Shown here: positions 1-10,290 of the stretch, piece after piece
Position numbering within the stretch: position 1 is the stretch's first letter
Layout: every line of letters begins with the position of its first letter
Source of the DNA: Melitaea cinxia
Taxonomy: Eukaryota > Arthropoda > Insecta > Lepidoptera > Nymphalidae
Direction of reading: 5' to 3'
DNA length: 64,000 nt
Assembly (NCBI RefSeq): GCF_905220565.1
Contig: NC_059416.1
Coordinates: 12,338,001 to 12,402,000 of the forward strand
Notes under the pieces: generated by a model
Seen by the model: only the letters and a program-made list of their open reading frames with translations
Told to the model about the DNA's origin: nothing
The model's database searches: none
Made by a program: the position numbers and the translations under genes

Positions 1-1
1 A

Positions 2-40
2 TCTTTCTAGAAATATACTTCAAGTATATTTCTAGAAAGA
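2..40. repeat. perfect 19-bp inverted repeat
   Basis: The arm TCTTTCTAGAAATATACTT (2-20) is followed by one C and then its exact reverse complement (22-40). The structure lies at the window edge, so it may be part of a larger element that is cut off. No gene is recognised next to it; the following 350 bases are AT-rich with nothing identified. Confidence 0.9.
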
Positions 41-389
41 GCTTTATTCTTATAATAAAAAAAATATTTAAAATATATATGAGTTTTCCTCTCCTTTATT
101 GTTATAATCCCCTGGTCCAATTTTTTTCAAATTTTCAGCTTATTCTCATATTTTTAACTAATATTTGCTTCTGAAATGGATTATCAATACGGCATTATAA
201 TAGCACGAACGGAACCCGGTATTGGAAATAAGTAACTTCATCTTAACGTCTCAAGTGCGCGGCTTTCTTTGACGCCTTTGTACATGCTTGTCTCTAACAC
301 TCCTTGATATAGAACACCACTTCAAGGGAAGCGCCATCGAAATACTTGTTCATATTGTTACAGAGAAACAATTGTGACAACGTAGCTGT

Positions 390-510
390 CGATGAAAATA
401 ATCGGGACCAACTGCTTTGTGTGCTCTACGAGGCACGATGGTTAGACCCACAAGCAAAGAAAATCAGACCTAATAACATCAGAGCAGAAATCAAACCCGC
501 GACAGGTGGT
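390..510 (-). repeat. decayed tRNA-derived SINE body
   Basis: The segment matches, in antisense, the body of the SINEs seen at 27420 and 28812: a 'cgggaccaac' block, a 'gtgctctacgaggcacgatgg' block and the B-box remnant 'atcaaacccgcgac' follow in the same order. A short open frame covering it (346-558) is therefore most likely spurious. Confidence 0.6.
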
Positions 511-587
511 GTTTATGTTTCCATAAGCATCACTGCAAGAGATCAGGTGTTGTTTTAGGCTGTTCTAGTAATCACCATAGATAATCA

Positions 588-905
588 TTACAGCCTTTAC
601 AGTCTACTACTGGACATAGGCCTCCACAAGTTTACGCCAAAAATAACGTGAACTCGTGTGTTTTGCCCATAGTCACCACGCTGGGCAGGCGGGTTGGTGA
701 CCGCAGGGCTGGCTTTGTCGCACCGAAGACGCTGCTGCCCGTCTTCGGCCTGTATATTTCAAAGCCAGCAGTTGGATTGTTATCCCACCATCGATCGGCT
801 TTTCAAGTTCCAAGGTGGTAGCGGAACTATGTTATCCCTTAGTCGCCTCTTACGACACCCACGGGAAGAGAGGGGGTGGCTATATTCTTTAGTACCGTAG
901 CCACA
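588..905 (-). repeat. RTE-tail SINE copy
   Basis: Full-length-like copy of a ~330-bp family also found at 1643, 2845, 19912, 36805, 43368 and 60237. In its sense (minus) orientation it starts at the GTGTGGCTACGG block, has the 'gagaggggg' and 'cgtaagaggcgac' blocks, and ends in the tail '...CATAGGCCTATGTCCAGTAG...' shared with an RTE LINE at 50283-50640. Confidence 0.85.
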
Positions 906-906
906 C

Positions 907-1640
907 AGTACGTAGCCATAGACAATATTTGCGACTTATCCCCCTTTTAAAATAATTATCTTTGCCGTATTCATAGAAACAAAAAGTGTAACATTTGTGA
1001 ATTTTTATATCTTCAACAAATATTTTTCATCAATTGCTTGAAGAGCCCTAATATTTTACTGCCGATTAAATTTTAACCACTCTCGGGTGATAAAAGGGCA
1101 CTAAGAAAATATTCACTAACGAATAAAATATATTGTTACAGGTGGAAATTTTGACCTAATACCCCACAATTTTGCAGATTTAATTTTTACTAAAAAAAAG
1201 TCAAAGCAATATTTTTCGCATTTTTTTATTTAAAAGAAGTTACAGACAATAATTTAAAATATACTAATTGAAATATTTTTATGATAACTTAAGATTATAT
1301 ATCTCAGAGTATCTTTCTGGGTCACCTCCTGGACCCTCATAAATAATGTATTTTAGTGATTTGTTATCCCGTATAAACCACTTCCAAATTCTTGACTATT
1401 CCAAAACCCGTAACCACATACTCAATTTAATATTACGATTTTTTCCCCACTTCAAAGAAAAGTTGTGTTTGACGGCGACCCTGTATAATTAAGTCGCGTG
1501 AACAGTAGTTCGTTTAAACTTTGTGTTGTTCTATAGTCCTATTTAGACATTAAAGTATTAAAACAGGGATTGTTCTATTAATAACCAAGAATTAAATTGA
1601 TTAAGAAATTTTCAGTAAAAACATTTTCATTTTTGTTACT
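907..1640. other. AT-rich stretch, nothing recognised
   Basis: No open frame with recognisable motifs, no RNA gene and no repeat family that I can match elsewhere in the window. Confidence 0.5.
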
Positions 1641-1642
1641 TT

Positions 1643-1806
1643 CGTCTTCGGTGCGACAAAGCCAGCCCTGCGGTCACCAAACCGCCTGCCCAGCGTGGTG
1701 ACTATGGGCATAACACATGAGTTCACGCCTTTTTGGCACGAACTTGTGGAGGCCTATGTCTAGCAGTGGACTACGATAGGCTGAAGTGCTGATGATGATA
1801 ACGATG
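1643..1806 (+). repeat. RTE-tail SINE, 3' half
   Basis: Contains the 'cttcggtgcgacaaagccag' block through the tail '...AGGCTGAAGTG' followed by imperfect TGATGA repeats. It is 5'-truncated relative to the copy at 19912, as expected for a retroposed element. A 40-bp end of the AACCGACTTC-type repeat follows at 1840-1885. Confidence 0.8.
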
Positions 1807-2004
1807 AATAATATTATAGATTTAAATCATTTTTAAACGATTTCAAAATAATTGTGTTTGGTCGCAAACGAAAATAACCCGACTTCGATTGTGTGTCTGT
1901 GTGTGTGTTTGTTTGTTACTGTAACAGCTAAATCTTTTAGTTTTCCCTTTGTAACTTTTGAAACATAATTTTTTGATAAAGTATATTGGTTTTTATTGAT
2001 TGAT

Positions 2005-2190
2005 TTAGCCTTTCAAATTCCGCTGCTCGGCATAAGTCTCTATCTCCACTGAGAAGTGTCTAAGCTTAGTCCACCACACAGCTTCACACACTCATAGGTC
2101 GGGTCGGTGAATACTTTCCCTACTGTGAGCAACGGTCGTTATCAAGTGTCTATGATAACAACCGGGACCGACATTTTTACACACATCGTG
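2005..2190 (-). repeat. tRNA-derived SINE tail fragment
   Basis: Antisense copy of the 'ccgggaccgac ... tccaccacgctg ... ctgggcatagg' body and tail seen intact at 53376-53720. It is diverged and lacks the tRNA head. Confidence 0.65.
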
Positions 2191-2734
2191 TACTGAGTAG
2201 TTTTTTTGCTTATCAAATTATAATCATCATTTTATTACAAGTCTCATTGAATACTAAGTATTCAATTTATATTATTATTTATTCATATTCTAAAGAATAT
2301 AGTTAGTTTAAATAGTTTTGAGTAAGAGTAAGAGTTAAATAAATTCATATAATATCAATATAAAATAACTTGTAAATTCTAAATTAACTTTTAAAAATTA
2401 TAAACAGCTCAACAATTAGTCGTTATGTTACTTACTCTTATTTAAGTCAAATATTAAAACAAATCCCTAATTAACTTCCAAAGAATCAAACGAGGTATTC
2501 CTAAAGAAAAAACAAAAAAAAAATACTTTACTAAAATAATCTCAAATTAGAAATTACTCCACGTAAAACGAAACATCTTCATGAAATTTAATTTCGCTGT
2601 CCAACAAATCGGGAACTTATTTAACGCCGACGAGAAATTAACCAAGTTTTCTTCATTGAATTGTTCGTTTCTTTAGAAATGCATTTATAACTAACGACAG
2701 ATATTAACTTAATTGTAACGACTAGTAAATATCC

Positions 2735-3420
2735 CGGAGTCAGGCAAGGCACCTCCTCCTCAAAGGAGGTTTCTTTTATGCTTCAAGAGTGACAAACAAG
2801 CCTACGGCTCACCTCATAATAATCGATTACCGTAGCCCGTCTATTCATTCATTCATTACAGCCTATGCAGTCCACTGCTGGACATAGGCCTCCACAAGTT
2901 TACGCCAAAAATAGCGTGAACTCATGTGTTTTGCCCATAGTCACCACGCTGGGCAGGCGGGTTGGTGACCGCAGTACTGGCTTTGTCGCACCGAAGACGC
3001 TGCTGCCCGTCTTCGGCCTGTGTATTTCAAAGCCAGCAGTTGGATGGTTATCCCGCCATCGGTCGGCTTCTTAAGTTCCAAGGTGGTTGTGGAACCTTGT
3101 TATCCCTTAGTCGCCTCTTACGACACCCACGGGAAGAGAGGGGGTGGCTAAATTCTTTAGTGCCGTAGCCACACAGCACAGCCCGTCTATAGATTACGGT
3201 AATCCTGGAATATCAGAAGCATCGCAAGCGCGTTGCCAACCCTAACTCCGAACCTACATAAATTCTCTGGCCACCTTACTCACCACAGGAACACAACACC
3301 ACATGAGGCAGTATTATTTAGCTGGGATCTTTTGTATGGTAGAGGTGTTTTTAAAATCGGACAGCTCCAAATTTTGAGCAGAATATCACCCTAATTTATC
3401 AGCTTAATTGGTCAAGCTGC
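2735..3420 (+). repeat. 'GGTCGGCAAACAAGCG' lepidopteran repeat, split by a SINE
   Basis: The left part (2735-2844) has the 'acaagcctacggctcacctcat' and 'cgattaccgtag' blocks. The right part (3180-3420) has the 'agcatcgcaagcgcgttgcc' and 'ggaacacaacaccac' blocks. In intact copies such as 41370-41655 these are continuous. The gap between them is the SINE at 2845-3179. Confidence 0.8.
2845..3179 (-). mobile_element. RTE-tail SINE with 11-bp target duplication
   Basis: The element is flanked by AGCCCGTCTAT at 2834-2844 and again at 3180-3190, so its ends are defined: about 335 bp. Sense is minus. It begins with the GTGTGGCTACGG block and ends in the RTE-like tail followed by a short TGAA repeat. 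It lies inside a copy of the 'GGTCGGCAAACAAGCG' repeat and is therefore younger than it. No tRNA A/B boxes were seen. Confidence 0.9.
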
Positions 3421-3534
3421 TTCCCTTTTGAACCAACTTCTAAAGACGGAGGAGAGTCTCAATTCGACTGCATTTTTATATATTAGAAAAATACAACAAT
3501 TTTTATACAATTTATGCGACAAATATATTGTTTC

Positions 3535-3760
3535 CCTGGTGGTAAGGGATATCTGTAACACCAGGAGCATCGCAAACGCGTTGCCAACCCTAACCCTTAC
3601 ACGGATACTCCCTTAAGGAACTCTACTTACCGTCCTCCCCACAACTCCGCACACAAGACTATTTGAGAGCGATATTATTTGTTACTATTAGGTGAGAGTT
3701 CCCCAGTTGGGCTGCTCCTGATTATGGACAGAATATTTTCTGGGGTGACCCACCTCAATA
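3535..3760 (+). repeat. 'GGTCGGCAAACAAGCG' repeat, partial
   Basis: Has the blocks 'tgtaacaccaggagcatcgc', 'gcgttgccaaccctaaccc' and 'ccccagttgggctgctcc' in the order of the intact copy at 41370-41655. The 5' portion is missing. Confidence 0.75.
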
Positions 3761-4039
3761 ATAATTCAATGAAATCAATCGTATCGTATTCACTAAAAGC
3801 ATCGAAAACTTAAATTATTTTTAAAATTCCTTTAACAATGAAACTCTAAACTTAGATAATTCAGATATTTAGAACTTGTAACATTATATCTTAGCATTCA
3901 GACTGAGTTTTTAAAGAATGAAAACAGAACTGCTCTAAAGTTATAAGGTTTACATTTGAATTTAAAACGAAGTGGATTTTGTATATTTAATGTGTTGTCA
4001 CAACTAAGAATATGATGGTTAGCTGAATTCTTTTTTTAA

Positions 4040-4235
4040 GCATCATGTGACATCTCACTGTTGGTAATAGGCCTCTTTCTCCATTTAGGAGACGTTTCGG
4101 AACTTAATCCACCACGCTGTTCCACTGCGGGTTATATATTCCCTACTATTATTAACTATCGCTATCGGGTATTTATATTATAAACAACCAGGACCGACAG
4201 CTTTACGTGCACACCGAGGTACGGTGGGGTGACCG
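4040..4235 (-). repeat. tRNA-derived SINE tail fragment
   Basis: Diverged antisense copy of the SINE body and tail: 'taataggcctctttctccat', 'aacttaatccaccacgctg' and 'aaccaggaccgacag'. No head is present. Confidence 0.65.
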
Positions 4236-4500
4236 CCAAGGACAGGATATCCAAAAGACTTTTTCTGTTGTAAAATAATACATGTAGTTTATCTAATCAA
4301 GATTCTTTAAGTAACGTTTAATTTCTATGACCGTTTTATAAACTTGAAATCGTTCAGGTTTGAAACTCATCTATTAGTTTGACAGACAGATTAATATTAA
4401 AATATTAAATCATAATGGTCTTTGTTTGAGTAAGTCCTTCAAGTTTTTTTTTTTTGTCTTTTATCATCACTTCATAATATAGTTATTTATTTTTTAATTA

Positions 4501-4701
4501 TCTATAATATAAAAATGAGTCGCTGAATGTGTTGCTAAGCGCAAAACTCGAGAACGGTTGGACCGATTTCGCTAATTCTTTTTTTAAAATATTCCTTGAA
4601 GTACGAAGATGGTTCTTACGGAGAGAAAAATTCTAAAAAAAAATAATAATAAAATTAAAGAATCGACTGTTAGGCGATACGAAGTTCGCAGGGTCAGCTA
4701 G
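4501..4701 (+). mobile_element. short Helitron-like element
   Basis: Starts with TCTATAATATAAA directly after an A (4500) and ends in CAGCTAG directly before a T (4702). This matches the Helitron pattern of 5' TC, 3' CTRR and insertion between A and T. A GCGA...TCGC hairpin precedes the end. It is about 200 bp with no coding capacity, so it would be non-autonomous. Confidence 0.7.
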
Positions 4702-4702
4702 T

Positions 4703-5716
4703 TATTAATATATTTATATTATGATTCTTCTGATTGTAAAAGGAACTGTCAGGTAATTATTTTTTGATACACAGATTAATAATAAAAAAATAAATAGATT
4801 TATTATTTTCTTATTTGAGTAGTCTTTATAACCACTTTTCAAATTAATTATTTATTATTAATTATAATTACTTGTCATAAAAAATACATCGCGTTGGGGG
4901 ACCACTCCACACCAAAAAAACTTTAATAAAATTACTTAAAAATATTGCGTTTCGAGTACGACTGTCAACGACGTCTGCCCAAATAATAAGGCTCGGGTGA
5001 AAGACCTAGTTAGGTAGGCATGTGATAGTAATGAAAAAATAAATAGTAGGTAAGAAATAAGTATTAGTTATATAGTTTTTTTTTGAATTATTAATACTCG
5101 TTCATACTTAAGCACTTTAAGATTGAGTTTCTTTAACTATTTTTTATTTTTTAAAGGCAACTCAGGTGATTGTGTCGGGGTCTTTTTAATTTTAATTAAT
5201 TTTTTTATTATCTGCAATGTAAATTCTGTAGAGTAGAATCCACATAACTCCACAGTAACTCTTAAAAAAGATAGTTTCAAAAAGTGTTTTGAAACAAAAT
5301 TGTGTCTACCGCTGTTTAATTAAAAACTTTATTATAACTGCATATCTCGCAGAGCAGAAAGCAGGTAACTCTTAAAATATAAAAATAAAATTTATAGTTC
5401 AGCAATAACAATATAAAAATACGAAGTTCCGTCGAAACTAGGTCAAGACACTTAGAGCCCTTTTCCTGAATTAAAATCTGAATTACCTCAACCCTTTCGT
5501 TCCATTACACTCGTACGGAACCGATGCAACGATGAATTATTGAATAGCTTCTTTACACCCTTACAATAGTAAAGGTGGAATAGAGGTGTTCTTCATAATA
5601 TTTTAACTTTATTATAATGTAACCTTAGTGTATTGTAACTGTGTTGTATTGTAAGTTCACTCAATGTATCAATCTTACGTATAGCTTAGAAAATATTGTA
5701 AATTGAATACATTTGT
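4703..5716. other. AT-rich stretch, nothing recognised
   Basis: Long A/T runs and no open frame with recognisable features. I see no repeat shared with the rest of the window. Confidence 0.5.
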
Positions 5717-5920
5717 CTCCCCACCGTGCCTCGGAGAGCACGTTAAGCCGTCGGTCCCGGTTGTTATCATCTACACCTGATAGCGATCGTTACCCATAGT
5801 AGGGAATATATCCGCCAACCCGCATTGGAGCAGCGTGGTGGATTAAGCTCTGATCCTTCCCCAACATGGGGAAAGAGGCCTATGCCCAGTAATGGGATAT
5901 AACAGGCTGAAGCGAATACA
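5717..5920 (+). repeat. tRNA-derived SINE body and tail
   Basis: Sense copy lacking the head: 'ccaccgtgcctcggagagca', 'ccggttgttatcat', 'cgccaacccgcattggagca', and the tail 'ggcctatgcccagtaatggg' ending in ACAGGCTGA. It closely matches 53520-53717. Confidence 0.85.
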
Positions 5921-6019
5921 TTTGTTTTTTTTTTTATTGATTTAGCCTGTAATATTCCGTAGCTGGGCATAGGCCACGTAAGTTTTTACCACGCTGCTCC
6001 ACTGCGGTTTGGAAACTTT

Positions 6020-6625
6020 AAATTTTAAAATTTCCTTTTTTTAGTATTCGAAATTTATATCATAGGACATAAAAGACAGTTTCATGGATACTCTTGTACA
6101 TAGCTTTGTGTTAAGGCCTTGTAAGACGCACTACTCAGAACTTCTTAGTAATTAATATGACGGAACGAGAGGTGGAACGAGTTTCCTATATTCTACTAAC
6201 GCTCGAGGCTCAAACAAGTGGGAGCGAAAACGGAAAGATAGATGGCGTTGTGCCAGTAACAACACGCTTATCCACAGACTCTAAAGATGGCGCTTGGAAA
6301 TCGATATGTTCTTTTTTTAAACTAAATAGAGAAAATCAATGACAATACATAATTATACGAGTATAGTGCATATCTGACAAGTCCTGTTTTAATCTCATTC
6401 GACGGTGTGGTGTTTGGGAACGTATTCTTCATTGCACACATTGTTTACAAATTTACAAATATTTTAGATTAAGCTGTCAGTCCCATTTGTTACCATAAAT
6501 ACCTGATATCGAACGTTACTAATAAGGAACATATCCGTAAACCCGCAGTGGGGTTGTGTCCTCCAATCCTTCTCCTACATGGAGAAAGAGGCCGATGGCT
6601 AGCAGTGGGAAGTTACAGGCTGAAT
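6020..6625 (+). repeat. unassigned DNA ending in a SINE tail fragment
   Basis: 6020-6464 shows nothing recognisable; a 61-codon open frame at 6157-6342 has no motif. 6465-6625 is a diverged sense SINE tail ('aagctgtcagtccca', 'ggagaaagaggccgatgg', 'gttacaggctga'). Confidence 0.55.
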
Positions 6626-7306
6626 ATCACGTGACCTTTGAAGGTTTTAAGCTTTTTAGTAAAACTTTCAAATTTTTTTCTACGCATATTTTTCTTCTGA
6701 ACATATCGCAAACTTACTCAGGCTTCGATTTTTGTAATAACTTATTACGTGATACAAGATTGAATTATTAACAGTTTGTTTTTAATAAAAGTAACTAAAA
6801 ACGTTAAGAAAGATTAATATGTATTAATATGTATGTATATGTATGTGGTGTACATGTACGTATGTGAGTATAATATGTTCACGTGTATGTTACATAACAT
6901 TTTTGCGCCCCACCCCACACTTCTTATTTAGTCCTCTGCCCAAAGGTTGCCTGGAAGAGATCGCTGTATTAGCGATAAGGCCGCCTGTTGCAATTGATGC
7001 AAATTCTATTTTTAACCGACTTCAAAAAAAGGAGGAGGTTACTCAATTCGACCGTATATATATTTTTTTTTTTTTATGTATGTTCGGAGATAACTTCTTC
7101 GTTTATGAACCGATTTTGATAATTCTTTTTTTGTTGGAAAGGAGATATCCATAGTTTGGTACCATGATAAGGAAACCAGGATCTGATGATGGGATCCCAG
7201 AGAAATCGAGGGAAACTTTCAAAAATCGTAAGGGTGACTAGTAAATTTAATCATGTTTTCATTAAGTACTATAAAGCACTACTATTTAATAAAGGTCTGG
7301 AGTCGA

Positions 7307-7787
7307 TCTGATGATGGAGAAGAAAGATATTCGAGGGAACTCTTCAACAATTTATAGCAATTACCCGGTTTTTGAACTTAATTCGTTTCTATTGATGAGA
7401 ACTTTGCACCTGTATGAGTTATAAGTGCCATTACAGTCTGATGATGAAGACAAAAGATAGTCGAGGGAACTCTTTAACGATTTATAGCAATTACCTGCTG
7501 TTTGAACTTAATTCGTTTCTATTGATGTGAACTTTGCATATGTATGAGTTATAAGTGCCATTTCAGTCTGATGATGGAGACGAAAGATAGCCGAGGGAAC
7601 TCTTCAACGACTTATAGCAATTACCTGCTGTTTGAACTTAATTCGTTTCTATTGATGAGAACTTTGCACCTATATGAGTTACAAGTGCCATTAAAGTCTG
7701 ATGATGGAGACGAAAGATAGTCGAGGGAACTTTTCAACGATTTATAGCAATTACCTGCTGTGTGATCATCTGTGTCGCAGGACCACG
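7307..7787 (+). repeat. 130-bp tandem repeats, four units
   Basis: Units begin at about 7307, 7437, 7567 and 7697 with 'tctgatgatgga(g/a)a' and continue through 'cgagggaactcttcaac', 'tatagcaattacctgctg' and 'ttcgtttctattgatg'. A truncated fifth unit begins at about 7788. The unit is an amplified internal part of the AACCGACTTC-type repeat ('gatctgatgatggga...gaaatcgagggaaact'). Confidence 0.9.
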
Positions 7788-7879
7788 TTTGATGATGGAG
7801 CCCATAAACACTCGAGGGAATTTCTCAACAATTTACAGCAGTTACCTTTTGCTGTTTGACGACCGCTTTGATATAATGG

Positions 7880-8090
7880 TGCATGTGCCGTGTCGGCGGC
7901 GCCTAAGCACCGACGGTCGCGGGTTCTATTCCCGCTCGGAGTGGATATTTATGTTTATACAAATATTTATTTTCGGTCTAGTTGTTAATCCTTGTGGTTC
8001 TCCCAACCTAGACTCAGAGAACACGCTAGGCTGTCAGTCCCGGTTGTTATTACGTACACCTGATAGCAAACTTTACTTATAGTATGTCGA
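7880..8090 (+). repeat. tRNA-derived SINE, variant head
   Basis: The head has a B-box-like 'gcgggttctattcccgc'. It is followed by the 'ggagtggatatttatg' linker and the body 'cacgctaggctgtcagtccc' and 'cctgatagcaaactttac'. It is cut short by the next SINE at 8093. Confidence 0.75.
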
Positions 8091-8092
8091 CG

Positions 8093-8275
8093 CGTTAGCG
8101 CAGCGGTCACAGCACCGGCTGTTGCACTGGCGTTAGTGGGTTCAATCCCCGCGCACGACAGACATTTGTATTAGCCATATAGATGTTTGTCATGATCTGG
8201 GTGTTTGTGCTTGTGTATTGTGTATGTTTCCGAACCCCCGACATAAGAGAACAAGCATCCTTGTTAGGTCTACCC
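8093..8275 (+). repeat. tRNA-derived SINE, head and body
   Basis: A-box-like 'cgcgttagcgcagcggtcac' and B-box 'gggttcaatccc' are followed by 'acatttgtattagccatata', 'ctgggtgtttgtgcttgtg' and 'cgacataagagaac'. This is the same head class as 52360 and 62710. Confidence 0.85.
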
Positions 8276-8296
8276 AACACTAAAAATTGTAAAATA

Positions 8297-8794
8297 AAAT
8301 AATTTTTAACAAAAAAAAAAACCGACTTCAAAAAGGAAACTAAAAAGTGAAAAATAAATTTACTTAGTACAAAGTAATTCGTATTTTGATTTAGTTAATC
8401 AGAAATGATTAAATAAATATTTTATAATTTTGAAGTTGGTGCCAAGTAAATACTACAACAACCTGGCTACAATAACAAATACAAACAACTCACACACAAC
8501 AAACAAGTACAAAAAATATTATTAGATATGTTAAAACAATAACAGAATAATAACAGTATTCAACCTAATAGTCAATGAAACAAATTATGAAAGAAAACTG
8601 AATACAACTTACGAGTAGATACTAGAGTAGTTATTGTTTTACTTGGCACCGACTTCAAAATTATAAAATATTTATTTAATCATTTCTGATTAACTAAATC
8701 AAAATACGAATTACTTTGTACTAAGTAAATTTATTTTTCACTTTTTAGTTTCCTTTTTGAAGTCGTTTTTTTTTTTTTTGTTAAAAATTATTTT
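8297..8794. mobile_element. foldback element with ~155-bp inverted arms
   Basis: The left arm 8297-8450 and right arm 8638-8794 are near-exact reverse complements, including 'aatttttaac', an A/T run, '(a)cgacttcaaaaaggaaac' and 'gccaagtaaa'. They enclose about 187 bp of unique spacer with no coding capacity. The arms differ mainly in the length of the A run and one C/T site, which suggests a recent origin. Confidence 0.9.
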
Positions 8795-9065
8795 TTATAT
8801 ATCATTTGTAATGCTGTTAAAACCTTGTATTTGTGTGCGAAAGTGTAAATTAATAAAAATAAATATGATTAAATAAAATGTGCTTACGCTATTAGTCTTC
8901 AAAAAGCACTATAAAGACAAAATAAATAATATATTCTATTTACATTCTAACCAATATCATTAAATCACCAAAACAACGGATTAAATGATATTGTAACTTT
9001 TTTATTAGAATATTCGAGTATCAAGAAAAAACGGTCTGTTTATTTTTTTGTAAGTAAATGGTTTA

Positions 9066-9782
9066 TCACTACATAGTATAAAACAAAGTCGCTTTCTCTG
9101 TCCCTGCACATGTATGTACGCTTAAATCTATAAAACTGTGCAACGGATTTTGATGCAGTCCTTTTTAATAGATAGATTGATTCAAGAGGAAGGTTTATAT
9201 GTATAATGACATCCATTAAATAGTGGAGAAATACTGTTATTTTTGAGTTTTCTAATGTTATGTCGTAAATAATAATTATTTTTTCGCATAAATTGCAAAC
9301 GCAGGCTGAACCCTACGAGATTTATCAAAATAATGTACTAAGTATTGTACACATTGAAAAGGTCTACAGAAAACTCCGCGATGGTATGTACCTATCTCTT
9401 ATGGATATCCCACAATAACATTTTTTTGTCATTTACTTTTTACGACAAATAATGGCTAATTTTCGAAGCGATTTTAACCAATACAGCATTAATCCTTATC
9501 GAATTAAATACCTTAAATATATTTTTTATTTAATATAGATCTATATGGCCCTTTACAGCAAATGATTTAAATGAATATTTTCGAAGATATTACAGATTTA
9601 AAAATCGCGGTACGTAGCGTTTGCGGCGGTTCCGGCCGGCTTTTACTCTAAGTTAACGCGTGCGGGTCACGGGCAGTAATGAATAAATCAAAACTACTGG
9701 ATCGATTTTAATCATTTTTTCAGTGAATGACATAGGCTATAATTATATTTTATACCCGTGCGAAGCCGGAGCGGGTCGCTAG
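9066..9782 (+). mobile_element. non-autonomous Helitron-like element
   Basis: 5' TC follows an A (9065) and the 3' end CTAG precedes a T (9783). An ACCCG...CGGGT hairpin (9754-9776) lies just upstream of the terminus. Typical lepidopteran non-autonomous blocks such as 'agtataaaacaaagtcgctt' and 'ggatatcccacaataacat' are present. It is about 717 bp without a Rep/helicase ORF. Class is assigned by end structure only. Confidence 0.65.
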
Positions 9783-10074
9783 TATCAGATATAGCAGAAT
9801 ACAGACAGACGTTATAGCAGAATACACCTTATGTGATATGTAAGTTACTTTTAGTTTCGTATGTTGGTCGTTAGAGAACAATGAATGAAACAAAAATATA
9901 GAAATATTTCACTCAAGCTGTAATCCGATCAACGGGTTTGAGGAGAGACAGGAGAAATATTTTATAGGCGTACTTTTAACTGAGAGCACAGCAGGAAATA
10001 TAATGTAGGAGACTTGGTTACCTAGTAGTATAAAAAAATGTTTGTGTGTCAGTTCCGACGTACGACTGTATTTT

Positions 10075-10290
10075 ACTTAAGATCGACTGTCTAAATAGGC
10101 ACAAAAAGGTTTACTAGTCTAAGTTAAAGATTAATACCATACCAAATGGTAAATAAACGAATCAAGGTCGTAGAAACCCTGTTGGGTTCCGATAGATGGC
10201 GTTAACAAAAACGTAACGAGATCATTCGTTCAGTAAATTTTACTCTTCATATATTTTCATACCCTTATATGAAATTAAATTCATAAGCAG
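10075..10290 (+). repeat. 'GATAGATGGCGTTA' repeat, copy 1
   Basis: Shares with 19287 and 58855 the ordered blocks 'gatcgactgtctaaatagg', 'aaagattaataccata', 'ggtaaataaacgaatca', 'aaccctgttgggtt', 'cgatagatggcgtta' and 'cattcgttca'. The long hairpin of copy 2 is only half present here. Confidence 0.8.

Larger units (their letters stand above)
7012..8794 (+). mobile_element. composite AACCGACTTC-type insertion
   Basis: The insertion starts with AACCGACTTC plus 'aaaaaaaggaggaggttact' and ends with GAAGTCG and a T run. These inverted ends recur throughout the window (22066, 37745, 56736, 59515). Its limits come from the uninterrupted LINE tail at 35630-35800. Inside are a 130-bp tandem array, two SINEs and an inverted-repeat element, so it grew by nested events. 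No transposase was seen, and the family's class is unknown to me. Confidence 0.7.
6904..8875 (+). repeat. LINE 3' tail split by a 1.8-kb insertion
   Basis: 6904-7011 ('cccaaaggttgcctggaaga', the ATCGCT...AGCGAT hairpin, 'gatgcaaattctattttt') and 8795-8875 ('atatatcatttgtaatgctg', 'aaccttgtatttgtgtgcga') are the two halves of a 3' untranslated tail that is continuous at 35630-35800. The material between them is a later insertion. The hairpin recurs in a third LINE tail at 27181-27330. Confidence 0.85.

Noticed and set aside
2865..3168. Recurrent ~70-codon frames (also near 694, 36789, 43375, 60175) with similar peptides such as RRCCPSSAC
   Set aside because: They are the same frame in copies of the RTE-tail SINE, not a gene family.
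7307..7860. CRISPR-like regular spacing
   Set aside because: Units are 130-bp contiguous tandem repeats without unique spacers, in an animal genome.
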